This document shows positions 9,875 through 18,054 of a stretch of 64,000 nucleotides of DNA, piece by piece. The position numbers and the translations under genes are program-made. The notes beneath the pieces are model-generated. The model did not search any database. It saw only the letters and a list, made by a program, of their open reading frames with translations, and was not told the origin of the DNA. The stretch is taken from the NCBI RefSeq assembly GCF_025403485.1, contig NZ_CP099966.1:4005001-4069000 (forward strand), given 5' to 3'. Source of the stretch: Chryseobacterium paludis (GTDB taxonomy: Bacteria; Bacteroidota; Bacteroidia; Flavobacteriales; Weeksellaceae). Positions within the stretch are counted from its first letter, which is position 1; every line of letters begins with the position of its first letter.

Positions 9875-10828
9875 ATGAAAAATATACTTTTAGGATTTGC
9901 TCTGGGTTTGGCGACTTTGTCGTACGCTCAGCAGTATCCAAATAACGGTTGGGGTGATGAAGGATATGGAAATAATAGTGAGTACTATAATGACCAGGAC
10001 GATCAGAACTATTTTCCCGATGACTATTATTATGATTATCCTCAGGATTACTATCCAAGTGATTATTATCAAAGCTATTACAATGACTATCGAAATAGTG
10101 TGACCAGTATCAACTGGAATGTATTCTTTGCTCAAAACAGATTAAACCGTTGGCAGATCGATCAGATTCTGTATCTGAATAATCTATATTCAAGTTTTTC
10201 AAGCTGGAATAATTTCTACAGATATAATCCTGACAGATGGTATTATGACAGATTTTATGCGATGCAAAGAATTTTAGGACCAAGGGTATTTATTACTTTC
10301 CAAAACAATTATTATCATGGTTCAAGTCCTATCGTTTATTTTCAAAATTACAGAAGAACGTACTATGTTCCGAGATATAGAGTAATGCCTCGCTATAGAA
10401 GTATAAATATCAATATTTACAGAGTGGACAGAAGTAGATTCCGTCGCCAGGATAATCCTACTCTAAGAGTTGTTTCTACCAGAAATTATTCGGGATTCAG
10501 AAATAATGACAACAGAAACCAGGGAAATAATGGATTTAGAAATGATGGCGGCTTCAGGAACTCAGATAATAATGGGGTGAGAAATAACAGTGGATTTAGA
10601 AATGGGAACAGTGGAAATGTTGAAAGACCAAGTAATAGTGGATTTAGGAATAACAGAAACCAGGATGCAGTAAGAGAAAATACTCCACGTAGAGAAAATA
10701 ATGGTTTCCGAAATGGTGGTGGTGATGGTTTTAGACAGCAAAGAACTGAGAACTCAGCGCCTAGACAACAGAATAATGGAAACAATAATAGAGGTTCCGG
10801 ATTCAGACAAAAGTTAGCGAATAATTAA
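9875..10828 (+). CDS. Secreted Tyr/Asp- then Asn/Gly/Arg-rich protein
   Basis: A 317-residue protein with a clear signal peptide (MKNILLGFALGLATLSYAQ). Residues about 25-75 are extremely rich in Tyr, Asp, Asn and Ser; about 80-190 is an aromatic/Arg-rich segment with NRLNRWQIDQILYLNN; and from about 205 to the end GFRN-type units recur (eight GFR and one GVR) in an Asn/Gly/Arg background, making the tail strongly basic. I do not recognise a functional family beyond secreted low-complexity flavobacterial proteins. The composition suggests an envelope or matrix protein, but that is inference. It has its own terminator and no close operon partner. Confidence 0.75.
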   Translation: MKNILLGFALGLATLSYAQQYPNNGWGDEGYGNNSEYYNDQDDQNYFPDDYYYDYPQDYYPSDYYQSYYNDYRNSVTSINWNVFFAQNRLNRWQIDQILYLNNLYSSFSSWNNFYRYNPDRWYYDRFYAMQRILGPRVFITFQNNYYHGSSPIVYFQNYRRTYYVPRYRVMPRYRSININIYRVDRSRFRRQDNPTLRVVSTRNYSGFRNNDNRNQGNNGFRNDGGFRNSDNNGVRNNSGFRNGNSGNVERPSNSGFRNNRNQDAVRENTPRRENNGFRNGGGDGFRQQRTENSAPRQQNNGNNNRGSGFRQKLANN

Positions 10829-10856
10829 TTTTCATATATTATATTTAAGTGGTGTG

Positions 10857-10889
10857 AAGGGTAGGTTGTTATGATCTGCCCTTTTTTTA
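10857..10889 (+). terminator. Terminator after the GFRN-repeat protein gene
   Basis: AAGGGTAG (10857-10864) pairs with CTGCCCTT (10876-10883), including one T-G wobble, across an 11-nt loop and is followed by a T-tract. Confidence 0.75.
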
Positions 10890-11013
10890 TTTTCTATTTC
10901 TTGATTTATATTTTTAATATTAAAAATTAACATTTTTTATGAATATTTGGATTTAACTTAAGTTTTAATTAATAATCAAAAAGATGTGTAACAATTAATT
11001 AAAGATATAAAAA

Positions 11014-11457
11014 ATGAAAAAATTAATTTTAACCCTAGCATTTATAGGAATGGGAAGTTTTGCAATGGCTCAACAAACTACTCCTCAGGATAAACCGTCG
11101 AAAGCAGAAATGCAGCAAAAAAGACAACAAAAAGAGCAGGAGCATTTGGATAAAATGCAGAAAGACCTGAATTTAAGTCAGGGCCAAGTTGCTCAAATTA
11201 AAGATCTTCATGCTAAGAGAAAAGCAGAGATGAAATCTGAGTTTGACAAAAACAAAGGAGATAGACAGGCCAAGATGGAGGAGATGAAAGCTAAAAGAGA
11301 GCAAATGGATGCAGATATGAAAAAGATCTTAACTCCAGAACAGTATACTAAATGGCAGGCTGACAGACAAGCTAAAATGGAGCAGAGAAGATCAATGATG
11401 AAAGATAAAAAAATGATGGATAAGCCAATGAATACAGTGACGCCAGCTGCAAACTAA
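11014..11457 (+). CDS. Small periplasmic Spy/DUF4890-like protein
   Basis: A 147-residue protein with a signal peptide (MKKLILTLAFIGMGSFAMAQ). The mature part is a highly charged alpha-helical protein rich in Lys, Glu, Gln and Met, with LNLSQGQVAQIKDLHAKR and ILTPEQYTKWQADRQAKM. These are the two helical LTxxQ-type repeats typical of the CpxP/Spy and Bacteroidota DUF4890 families, small periplasmic proteins linked to envelope stress or chaperone activity in other bacteria. The Met/Lys-rich tail (SMMKDKKMMDKPM) could bind metal, but this is not established. It is monocistronic with its own terminator. Confidence 0.75.
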   Translation: MKKLILTLAFIGMGSFAMAQQTTPQDKPSKAEMQQKRQQKEQEHLDKMQKDLNLSQGQVAQIKDLHAKRKAEMKSEFDKNKGDRQAKMEEMKAKREQMDADMKKILTPEQYTKWQADRQAKMEQRRSMMKDKKMMDKPMNTVTPAAN

Positions 11458-11489
11458 GAACTTGTAATTTTTATTTTTTAATGTGTTGG

Positions 11490-11514
11490 GGACGGAAGTA
11501 ATTCCGTCCTTTTT
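11490..11514 (+). terminator. Rho-independent terminator
   Basis: A perfect 8-bp stem, GGACGGAA (11490-11497) with TTCCGTCC (11502-11509), 4-nt loop GTAA, then five T residues. Confidence 0.9.
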
Positions 11515-11535
11515 GTATTAATTTTCCTTAATTTT

Positions 11536-11566
11536 TTTGAAATCGGGCTTTAATTCCGTAATTTTG
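11536..11566 (+). promoter_or_regulatory. Ferritin promoter, textbook flavobacterial form
   Basis: TTTG (11536-11539) is separated by exactly 19 nt from TAATTTTG (11559-11566), both full matches to the Bacteroidota -33/-7 consensus. The ATG is 18 nt past the -7 box. Confidence 0.8.
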
Positions 11567-11583
11567 AATATAATCTTTTTATT

Positions 11584-12093
11584 ATGGTAAGCGAAAAAAT
11601 TGCAAAATTAGTCAACGAACAAATAGCCCACGAACAATATGCCGCTCAATATTATCTTTCAATGTCTGCTTGGTTTTCAAGTAAAGACCTTGATGGTATT
11701 GCTAATTATTTCAGGGTTCAAAGCAAAGAGGAACTAATGCATGCTGATAAAATGTTTGATTATTTAAATGATGTAGGAGGAGAAATTATCATCGGAGAGA
11801 TTCCGAAACCACCTCATGAATTTGATAATGCTACAGATATCTTTGAAAAGGCACTAGCACATGAAAAAATAGTAACTAAAAGTATTTTTAATATAGTAAA
11901 GAATGCTAATGATGAGGGAGATTTTGCAACAACTTCTTTTTTACAATGGTTCATTAATGAACAGGTAGAAGAGGAGGCAAGTGCATCTCAATTGGTTACT
12001 AAGATCAGAATGGTTTGTGATAACCCTTCAGCATTATATCTTTTTGATCAGGAATTGGCTCAGCGGGTTTTTGTTCCAGCTGCTCAGGCATAA
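11584..12093 (+). CDS. ftnA: Non-haem ferritin
   Basis: A 169-residue four-helix-bundle iron-storage protein that oxidises Fe(II) and stores it as a mineral core in a 24-mer. The ferroxidase centre is visible as E17 in AHEQYAAQYY and E50/H53 in KEELMHADKMF; further residues lie in ALAHEKIVTKSI (helix C) and NEQVEEEASASQL (helix D). Length and layout match bacterial FtnA rather than bacterioferritin, and no haem-ligating Met is apparent at the usual position. The gene has a near-perfect promoter and shares a bidirectional terminator with the convergent YbaY-like lipoprotein gene. No Fur-box-like palindrome was identified by eye. Confidence 0.95.
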   Translation: MVSEKIAKLVNEQIAHEQYAAQYYLSMSAWFSSKDLDGIANYFRVQSKEELMHADKMFDYLNDVGGEIIIGEIPKPPHEFDNATDIFEKALAHEKIVTKSIFNIVKNANDEGDFATTSFLQWFINEQVEEEASASQLVTKIRMVCDNPSALYLFDQELAQRVFVPAAQA

Positions 12094-12114
12094 GACTAAA
12101 ATAAGGACTAATAA

Positions 12115-12145
12115 AAAAGAGTGAACTTTTAAAGTTCACTCTTTT
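12115..12145. terminator. Bidirectional terminator (ferritin / YbaY-like gene)
   Basis: AAAAGAGTGAACTTT (12115-12129) is the exact reverse complement of 12131-12145, a 15-bp stem with A-tract and T-tract flanks, between convergent genes. Confidence 0.9.
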
Positions 12146-12160
12146 GTTTTTATTAAATTC

Positions 12161-12631
12161 CTATTTTGATGCTTTCAGAAAGATCTGCTGTGTTTCTTCA
12201 TTGATATCGATCGTTGGAAATTTTTTATCATAATCAATAACAATATCGCCCTTATCCTCAACTCCATTTCCATTAGAGTCCCAATTAATAGTAATATAGT
12301 ATTTCACAGCATCTCCCTTTTTTACTTCAGGTTTAATAAGACCTTCAGGATTATTGGGTACCGGAAGTTCAATGGTAAAAGGAATCTTTTCTTGAGTATA
12401 TTCTTTTTCAGTAATTAAACTAGCAGGTACATCTGCCAGGTTAGCAGGAACACCATATAGATTTACTTTAAGCTTTGCATTTTTAGGAATGACATTATCA
12501 GCTCCAGTAAACTCGATCTTAACGTTTTTTTCATTAGATGCCTTATCTGCGACTACTGCTTCTTTTTTTGGAGCGTTGCAGCCTGTTAAGAATAAAGCTC
12601 CAAGAGCCATAAGGGTTATAAATTGTTTCAT
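12161..12631 (-). CDS. YbaY-like lipoprotein
   Basis: A 156-residue lipoprotein: MKQFITLMALGALFLTGC gives a type II signal peptide with lipobox LTGC. The mature domain contains PKNAKLKVNLYGVPANLADV, then strands IPFTIELPVPNN and VKYYITINWDSNGN. This resembles the YbaY/YscW small beta-sandwich family (lipoprotein chaperone-like proteins), in which the signature is an LP-x-A-x-L-x-V-x-L strand followed by (S/A)LAD. Function of these free-standing members is unknown. It is the last gene before the T6SS island on the same strand, separated from it by 111 nt without an obvious terminator. Confidence 0.7.
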   Translation of the reverse strand: MKQFITLMALGALFLTGCNAPKKEAVVADKASNEKNVKIEFTGADNVIPKNAKLKVNLYGVPANLADVPASLITEKEYTQEKIPFTIELPVPNNPEGLIKPEVKKGDAVKYYITINWDSNGNGVEDKGDIVIDYDKKFPTIDINEETQQIFLKASK

Positions 12632-12742
12632 CTTAATTTGTTTTAGAAACTAAATTTATGAAAAATATACTAAGTAGGGATATAAACGAACATTAAGTTC
12701 TAAGTCAATCGTTTTAAGTGCATACTATTATTTTGAAAAATA

Positions 12743-13369
12743 TTATTTCATATCCTCTTCTTTTGAAGAAAGAACATCCCACTTATTGGCTTTTAATTGA
12801 AAAATTGTGGTACTCACTTTACAGCATCCCTTAGGACCGCTTATGGTAAGGGTATTATTATTTTTGTCAATATTTTTTGGAAATGGACCTTCATTCAAAG
12901 GAAAGTGTTTTTCTGTTTTAAAAGTTCCATCATTTTTATCCTGAAAATAATAAGAATAAACCGGACCACCACTACCTCCAAAATCATAAAGGATAGCAAA
13001 ATCTTCAAACCCATCAAAATTAAGATCAGTAATAATAAAATTATGAAAGTTCTCAACACCCTCTGTTATTTTCTTTCCTGAAGAAAAATAATTAATTTGG
13101 TTTATATTCGGTGAATCCTTAACGCTTAACCAAGTTCCTGGGGAATACATTATATCCTGAAAATCTATATTGTTTTTAATTACTTTTATTTTGATTTTTG
13201 AAGGTCGATTATCAATGTCTTTATTAACTATACTTATAGAAAAGCTGAGATCTTCGTTTTTCAACTCATTTGTGGAAGTTGCTTTTCGACAATTTAGAAG
13301 AAATATTGCTGATGAAATAATTATTAATGGATTTCTTTTGCTGTAAAATGTATTTTTAGAGATACTCAT
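12743..13369 (-). CDS. Lipoprotein with FG-GAP/XAC2610-like segment, candidate immunity protein
   Basis: A 208-residue lipoprotein. I choose the ATG at 13369 because it yields a signal sequence ending in lipobox LLNC; the frame is open 26 codons upstream with no signal. The region LNFDGFEDFAILYDFGGSGG followed by YSYYFQDKNDGTF is the calcium-loop-like motif of FG-GAP/XAC2610-type periplasmic proteins, which typically read D-x-N-x-D-G-x-x-D followed by an aromatic strand. It is the last gene of the minus-strand T6SS island, downstream of a putative wall-hydrolase effector and two other lipoproteins. Periplasm-facing lipoproteins next to a wall-targeting effector are commonly immunity proteins; here that is inference from position. 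A 145-nt gap separates it from the preceding gene. Confidence 0.6.
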   Translation of the reverse strand: MSISKNTFYSKRNPLIIISSAIFLLNCRKATSTNELKNEDLSFSISIVNKDIDNRPSKIKIKVIKNNIDFQDIMYSPGTWLSVKDSPNINQINYFSSGKKITEGVENFHNFIITDLNFDGFEDFAILYDFGGSGGPVYSYYFQDKNDGTFKTEKHFPLNEGPFPKNIDKNNNTLTISGPKGCCKVSTTIFQLKANKWDVLSSKEEDMK

Positions 13370-13514
13370 CAAAAGGAAATTATAATTTTTATGATGTTTA
13401 ATATTTGAAATTGTTGTAGAATAATAATATTTTCCATTTTTATTCAATTTTTTTATTAAAACACTCGCAGAATTTTCTTTAAATCTTCTATTTCAATTTT
13501 ATTTTATACCTTTT

Positions 13515-13976
13515 TTATGCAGATTTCACTAACTCTATCCATTCGTTAATTGTTCCTTCTCCTCCTAGACCTTTAATAAAATATTTATTATTTTCTTTTT
13601 TTATTTCGAAGGCAGCCGTTTTTGACTTGCAATTTTCTTCACCGCCTGCATAATATAATTCTAAAATATCATTACTCTCAATCGTCTTATAATTACCATT
13701 GCATCTAATAGGTTCATGGTAAGTGGTGGTGGTTAAAACTGCAACATCCTTTTTTATATTGAAATGATAGGTAATGCTGGCAGTACCAGAAGTTGTTTCT
13801 TCAGTTTCTACTGTTGCTGAAAACTCTCCTTGAAATTTGGAATCAAGTAATTTTATATTTTCAGAAGCAGATTGTTTAATGGAGTACTTTTTATTTTCAT
13901 CATGTGTTTTACAATTGATTAAAAATAAACATAGTATTATAAATATCCATTTTTTAATATCTTTATTATGCATCAT
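13515..13976 (-). CDS. Small lipoprotein, candidate T6SS immunity protein
   Basis: A 153-residue lipoprotein with signal sequence ending FLINC. The mature part is beta-rich with threonine-rich strands (TVETEETTSGTASITYHF) and two further cysteines (in PIRCNGNY and EENCKSKTA) that could form a disulfide, followed by YFIKGLGGEGTINEWIELV. No family recognised. The start (two adjacent ATGs) overlaps the stop of the preceding lipoprotein gene by 11 nt, indicating translational coupling. Its size, periplasmic exposure, possible disulfide and place directly behind the putative peptidoglycan-hydrolase gene fit a lysozyme-inhibitor-like immunity role, which is unproven. Confidence 0.6.
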   Translation of the reverse strand: MMHNKDIKKWIFIILCLFLINCKTHDENKKYSIKQSASENIKLLDSKFQGEFSATVETEETTSGTASITYHFNIKKDVAVLTTTTYHEPIRCNGNYKTIESNDILELYYAGGEENCKSKTAAFEIKKENNKYFIKGLGGEGTINEWIELVKSA

Positions 13977-14601
13977 AATATAATTCTAGAATTAATTTAC
14001 CCTCACTATTACGCCATCTTATCCAAAAATGTTCTTTATTATCATCTTCAACCATTAGCCAGTCACCGTTAATTTTAATTGGATAATAGAAGCTGTTTTT
14101 ATTTTTTGGAGATTCTTGAGATTTATCATCTGGAGTTGATCTTAATGGATTTTGTTTTTCATTAAAATCAACCGAAAATACACTCAATATATGTTCTTCA
14201 GTAGTCTGAAACTTAAAATTCGAATCAGATTCTTGTATATACTTTACAATATCTTTATTCTCATTTACGACTATTTTATAAAATCCATTTTCTTTTCCTA
14301 TACATTTAAATACTAACAGAGTGTTTTCAGGTTTAATAGTATAGGGATCAATATCGTTAAATTTAAATTGATCATCAAAATAAAATGACTTCCATTTTGA
14401 TTTATCTAAATTATAGATTGTTAATAATTTTTTTTGATCATATGTATTTTTTAAAACTACAAAACCGTTTGTTGGTATTTCTAATTTTTGTTCTTCTGCA
14501 ACGATAACTTGATTAGGCTTATTATCGATCGTAGTAGGACTATTTGATTTTTCGCCACTACAAGATAGAATAGATAAGAGTAAGAATATTTTTATAAACA
14601 T
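13966..14601 (-). CDS. Lipoprotein, candidate T6SS immunity protein
   Basis: A 211-residue lipoprotein: MFIKIFLLLSILSC with lipobox ILSC. The mature region is predicted beta-rich with no catalytic motif; landmarks are VVLKNTYDQKKLLTIYNLD and a C-terminal SH3-like or trypsin-inhibitor-like strand set (PIKINGDWLMVED, FWIRWRNSEGKLILELYYD). I do not recognise the family. It begins 11 nt after the stop of the 1145-residue putative wall hydrolase and overlaps the next lipoprotein gene by 11 nt, so it is the first candidate to be the cognate immunity protein acting in the periplasm. Confidence 0.6.
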   Translation of the reverse strand: MFIKIFLLLSILSCSGEKSNSPTTIDNKPNQVIVAEEQKLEIPTNGFVVLKNTYDQKKLLTIYNLDKSKWKSFYFDDQFKFNDIDPYTIKPENTLLVFKCIGKENGFYKIVVNENKDIVKYIQESDSNFKFQTTEEHILSVFSVDFNEKQNPLRSTPDDKSQESPKNKNSFYYPIKINGDWLMVEDDNKEHFWIRWRNSEGKLILELYYDA

Positions 14602-14612
14602 AAATTTTTATT

Positions 14613-17600
14613 TTATTGGGTGATTTTTGCATCTACTTTTTCAACAGTCTCAAATGTTATGGAAAGAGCTCCAATATGTCCATGGTCATAATGACCACCA
14701 ACTTTTGAATTTACACCCGAATAGCTTTTTCCAGTAGCATAATTCTTATTAAAACCATATTTAAAGGCAATTTTGAAAAATTCTTCATTTTTTGAATCAT
14801 CAAAAGATGTGGAACTGCTTACACCTTGAAAGCTTGTGCCATTTTTATTAAGATATCTAAAGTCAACATTTAATCCTGACTGTTTTCCTTTGTGACCATG
14901 ACCGGCATGATGAGAACTTGCTTTTGATGGGCTACTTGTAGGATCACTTCCATTTTCAGAAGACATGTCTCCAAAATGGACTTCCCAACTTTTATCTTTT
15001 ACTTCTGAAACTATGCCAAATAATGCGGCAGCAGTTTCAGGTAAAAGGTAATGATCTCCGGTACCAACATCTTCTATAGTAGATTTGCCGCCAGTATCTT
15101 CTGTACCATATCTATTAAATCCACCACCGGAATCAGGGAATTTAACTAATCCAAAAGAGTTTTTAGAAAGGGTATTAACCTTTACAAAGTCATTTGATCC
15201 CTCTTTTACTTGAACATAATATGCAATAGAATCTTCAGCTTTAATATATTTGATTGTACCATCTTTATAGATATAGAATCCAGAGGTGCCTGTGCTGGCT
15301 TGCGATCCCGAATTCCCACATGTAAATGTTTTCACTTTATGTGAAGAACCTTCAGAGATACTACCTCTATATCTTTGCAAAATTTCTACCCGCTGAATTA
15401 CTCCATCGTCACCATATTTCTTTCCTTTGTTTTCGATGTCGACACTCTTATTTTGTGTGTATTCGGTAGATCCTTCTTTATAAAGTTCATAATCATCACT
15501 TTTACCCACACCTGCCGGAGCAAAAACATGCAAGTAAATGTCCTCAGGATTTTTAATTTTATCCTTAGAGCCTTCAAAATATTTTTTCACGTAATCTAAC
15601 TGCTTAACTTCTCCCATTTTAGCGAAATTAAGTTTGACGTCATGAAGTTTATCAAAACCGCTGCCACCCTTGAACTCTCCAATCGCTTCCAGTGCCGCCT
15701 GTGTAAATTGAATTAGTCCTACAGCTCGAGAAGTTTTCTTCTCTTTTCCTGTTTTTTTATCCTTAGTGACTAGCCAGAAATCATCTTTAGTAATTGTACT
15801 AACATCTTTTATTGGTTTACCCATAATTTGATGGGCTTTAAATGAGCCGTCAGTTTCAACTTTCATAACAGCCATTAATCCACTTGCCATTTCCATTTTT
15901 CTGCTTTCACCCCATAATTCGCCACAAATCTGGACAACTTTTTTTCTAAAGTCACAACTTACTTTTTCACCCCAAACAAGGTCTTTATATTTCTCTTTAC
16001 AGATACATACTCCATCACCGCCACCACGAATATTCTCTCTACCCACTTTCACAGCGCCTTTATTTTCTACCATAGTAGGTAATGTAGCGCCAGGATAGAG
16101 TATTGTGAGATCTGTATATTTCATGTAGAAACCTTTTTCTTCCTGCTTTTCGGTTTCCTTTTCATCAGGAAGTATTTTTACCATTGCATTTAGGCGGATG
16201 AAATTTTTAGGCTTACCCATTTTAGAAAGATCCACAGGAACTAAAATTTCACCTTTATTATCAAATGTTCCAGTCTTTGTGTCCCTTATTCTTTCATCCT
16301 TAAACTTACTTTTTATATTTTCCCAGGCACCTATTTTTAGTTCATCATCCCAAGTCCAATAGGCATCAGATTCTGTTATGAAGTTAATCTCTACTTTTTT
16401 ACCAACCATATTAATGGCATATATTTTAAAATATATAGCACCACTTAATGGGCTTGTAAAAAGTTGAAGTGAATCATTTGCATCACAAAAATAGGCTTTA
16501 ATTATCTCAGGTTCAATTGTCACCTTAAGAAACTCACCCAATTTTTTATCTCCATCTTTTATTTGTAAATCCACATTATTTCGGACAATATTAAAATAAA
16601 GATCCCCATAATCTGAAGCACCTTTCTTTTTAATATTGGTCATCATTTCTTTTGTAATAGTAATTGGCAAATAAAACCCTGATCTATGACTGTCATTTGT
16701 GGAAAAAGTAGAAGTGAATATCTGGGTTTTTCCATTGAAATCATCATCATAAACAGTTAAAGTCAGGTTTTCATTATCAAGACCTGTTCCGCTTACAAAA
16801 GCGCAAACTTCCTGGTTTACTCCTGCTTGTGTAATAATATTTCCGCTTCCGCTATCACGATCGATCCATTTGCATTTGTCCTTTTCTACCTTAGGCTCTA
16901 CAATAGATATTTTTAAAGGCTCTTTGCATTCTCGTCCCCCTAAGCTGCACGAAAGAACATAATCACCAGGAATAGTAAATAGTTTTGAAAATTTAGTTGT
17001 AGAACCAGTTCCAGTATCAGGTCCTGTTAGTTTCCATAGAATAGCACCATCTTTCGCAGAATCGAGTTCAGGAAATGTCATTTTTTCTATTTCAAACTCA
17101 CCTGTAAGTCCCGCCTTTGGTCTCTTATTAACTTTTATTTTTTCTACAATATTATCTTTAACTTCGAAATGCCAGTCATTTTTTACGTTGTCCTCATTAT
17201 TTCCCGCTGTAGCGCCAATAGCAGATGTAACATAGGCCTCAATATGATACTTTTTCTTTTGTAGAAGACTGTTTGCCGGAATATTTATCGATCTGCCTGT
17301 TCCGATAAAAACTTTATCCAGATTCCATTTGATATCTCCTTTTTCTGGAAGATCATTATCATTATTTATTTTAAAATTAAACTGAGTTTTTGTAACACTA
17401 AAACTCATAGGAGTCCCGGGTCTCACAATAGCAGCAGCGTGAGTAATATCTTTTACAGATAATGCTTTGGAAGTTCCAGTAAAAGTTTGTGTAGTAACAA
17501 CTCCTGCTTCATTAGTATATTCAGCAGTTACTATATATTTTGCATTAGAGTTTTGAGGTGTAAATGTAAATGTATTTGATGTTTGGGATCCTTCACTGAG

Positions 17601-18050
17601 TGTGTTTCCTGATCCATCTGAGAGATAGAACTTTAATCGACTCAATTCATCAGGTAATAGAGGATTAATTAGAAATTTAGCCTCAAAGACAGCTGGAAAG
17701 CTTTTTCTTAGAGTATCTCCCGCAACAAAATCTGCAGGATTTTTAGGCTGTAGTTTATTGCCTTCCAAACTGTTGTAACTTATAATGATATCTATATGCT
17801 TGAGTTCCGGTGTAGATTGGTAATCTTCTTTTGTTTGAATTTCTTTATTATAAGCTGCTAAACGGAATTTACCTTCTGTAGAAAATGTATAATCCAATTC
17901 TAAACCTACTTTTGGATGAATCTCAAATATATTAGTCGCATCAGAACTATGTTCATTGAATATGATCCATGAAACCAACTGAGTATCTCCTCGGCTAACA
18001 GTTGCTTTGGCTGTAAACTCCTGATTTGGGCGTAACGTTGTTGTTGCCAT
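14613..18050 (-). CDS. Putative T6SS effector: two-domain peptidoglycan hydrolase
   Basis: A 1145-residue protein without a signal peptide, so export through another route is expected. Residues about 1-640 are a string of beta-sandwich (PKD/Ig-like) modules. At 395-437 a W-x-D...LTVYDDD module resembles the N-terminus of the neighbouring lipase. Residues about 685-860 start with a Cys-rich stretch (CICKEKY, VSCDFRKKVVQIC) and continue with a lysozyme/SLT-like domain: E732 in MAVMKVETDGSF is the likely catalytic acid, followed by RAVGLIQFT and QLDYVKKYF. Residues about 1025-1145 look like an LAS-type zinc peptidase: HHAGHGHKGK (1047-1056), GLNVDFRY with D1063, and HYDHGHIG with D1122, H1123 and H1125. 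The gene follows the LysM/PAAR-like gene by 4 nt and precedes three lipoproteins. Assignments are by motif only. Confidence 0.7.
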   Translation of the reverse strand: MATTTLRPNQEFTAKATVSRGDTQLVSWIIFNEHSSDATNIFEIHPKVGLELDYTFSTEGKFRLAAYNKEIQTKEDYQSTPELKHIDIIISYNSLEGNKLQPKNPADFVAGDTLRKSFPAVFEAKFLINPLLPDELSRLKFYLSDGSGNTLSEGSQTSNTFTFTPQNSNAKYIVTAEYTNEAGVVTTQTFTGTSKALSVKDITHAAAIVRPGTPMSFSVTKTQFNFKINNDNDLPEKGDIKWNLDKVFIGTGRSINIPANSLLQKKKYHIEAYVTSAIGATAGNNEDNVKNDWHFEVKDNIVEKIKVNKRPKAGLTGEFEIEKMTFPELDSAKDGAILWKLTGPDTGTGSTTKFSKLFTIPGDYVLSCSLGGRECKEPLKISIVEPKVEKDKCKWIDRDSGSGNIITQAGVNQEVCAFVSGTGLDNENLTLTVYDDDFNGKTQIFTSTFSTNDSHRSGFYLPITITKEMMTNIKKKGASDYGDLYFNIVRNNVDLQIKDGDKKLGEFLKVTIEPEIIKAYFCDANDSLQLFTSPLSGAIYFKIYAINMVGKKVEINFITESDAYWTWDDELKIGAWENIKSKFKDERIRDTKTGTFDNKGEILVPVDLSKMGKPKNFIRLNAMVKILPDEKETEKQEEKGFYMKYTDLTILYPGATLPTMVENKGAVKVGRENIRGGGDGVCICKEKYKDLVWGEKVSCDFRKKVVQICGELWGESRKMEMASGLMAVMKVETDGSFKAHQIMGKPIKDVSTITKDDFWLVTKDKKTGKEKKTSRAVGLIQFTQAALEAIGEFKGGSGFDKLHDVKLNFAKMGEVKQLDYVKKYFEGSKDKIKNPEDIYLHVFAPAGVGKSDDYELYKEGSTEYTQNKSVDIENKGKKYGDDGVIQRVEILQRYRGSISEGSSHKVKTFTCGNSGSQASTGTSGFYIYKDGTIKYIKAEDSIAYYVQVKEGSNDFVKVNTLSKNSFGLVKFPDSGGGFNRYGTEDTGGKSTIEDVGTGDHYLLPETAAALFGIVSEVKDKSWEVHFGDMSSENGSDPTSSPSKASSHHAGHGHKGKQSGLNVDFRYLNKNGTSFQGVSSSTSFDDSKNEEFFKIAFKYGFNKNYATGKSYSGVNSKVGGHYDHGHIGALSITFETVEKVDAKITQ

Positions 18051-18054
18051 ATTC

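Noticed and set aside
10486..10785. A 99-residue minus-strand frame opposite the GFRN-repeat protein.
   Set aside because: It is the complement of the repetitive Asn/Arg/Gly codons; its Leu/Phe/Pro-rich product is an artefact of that repeat.
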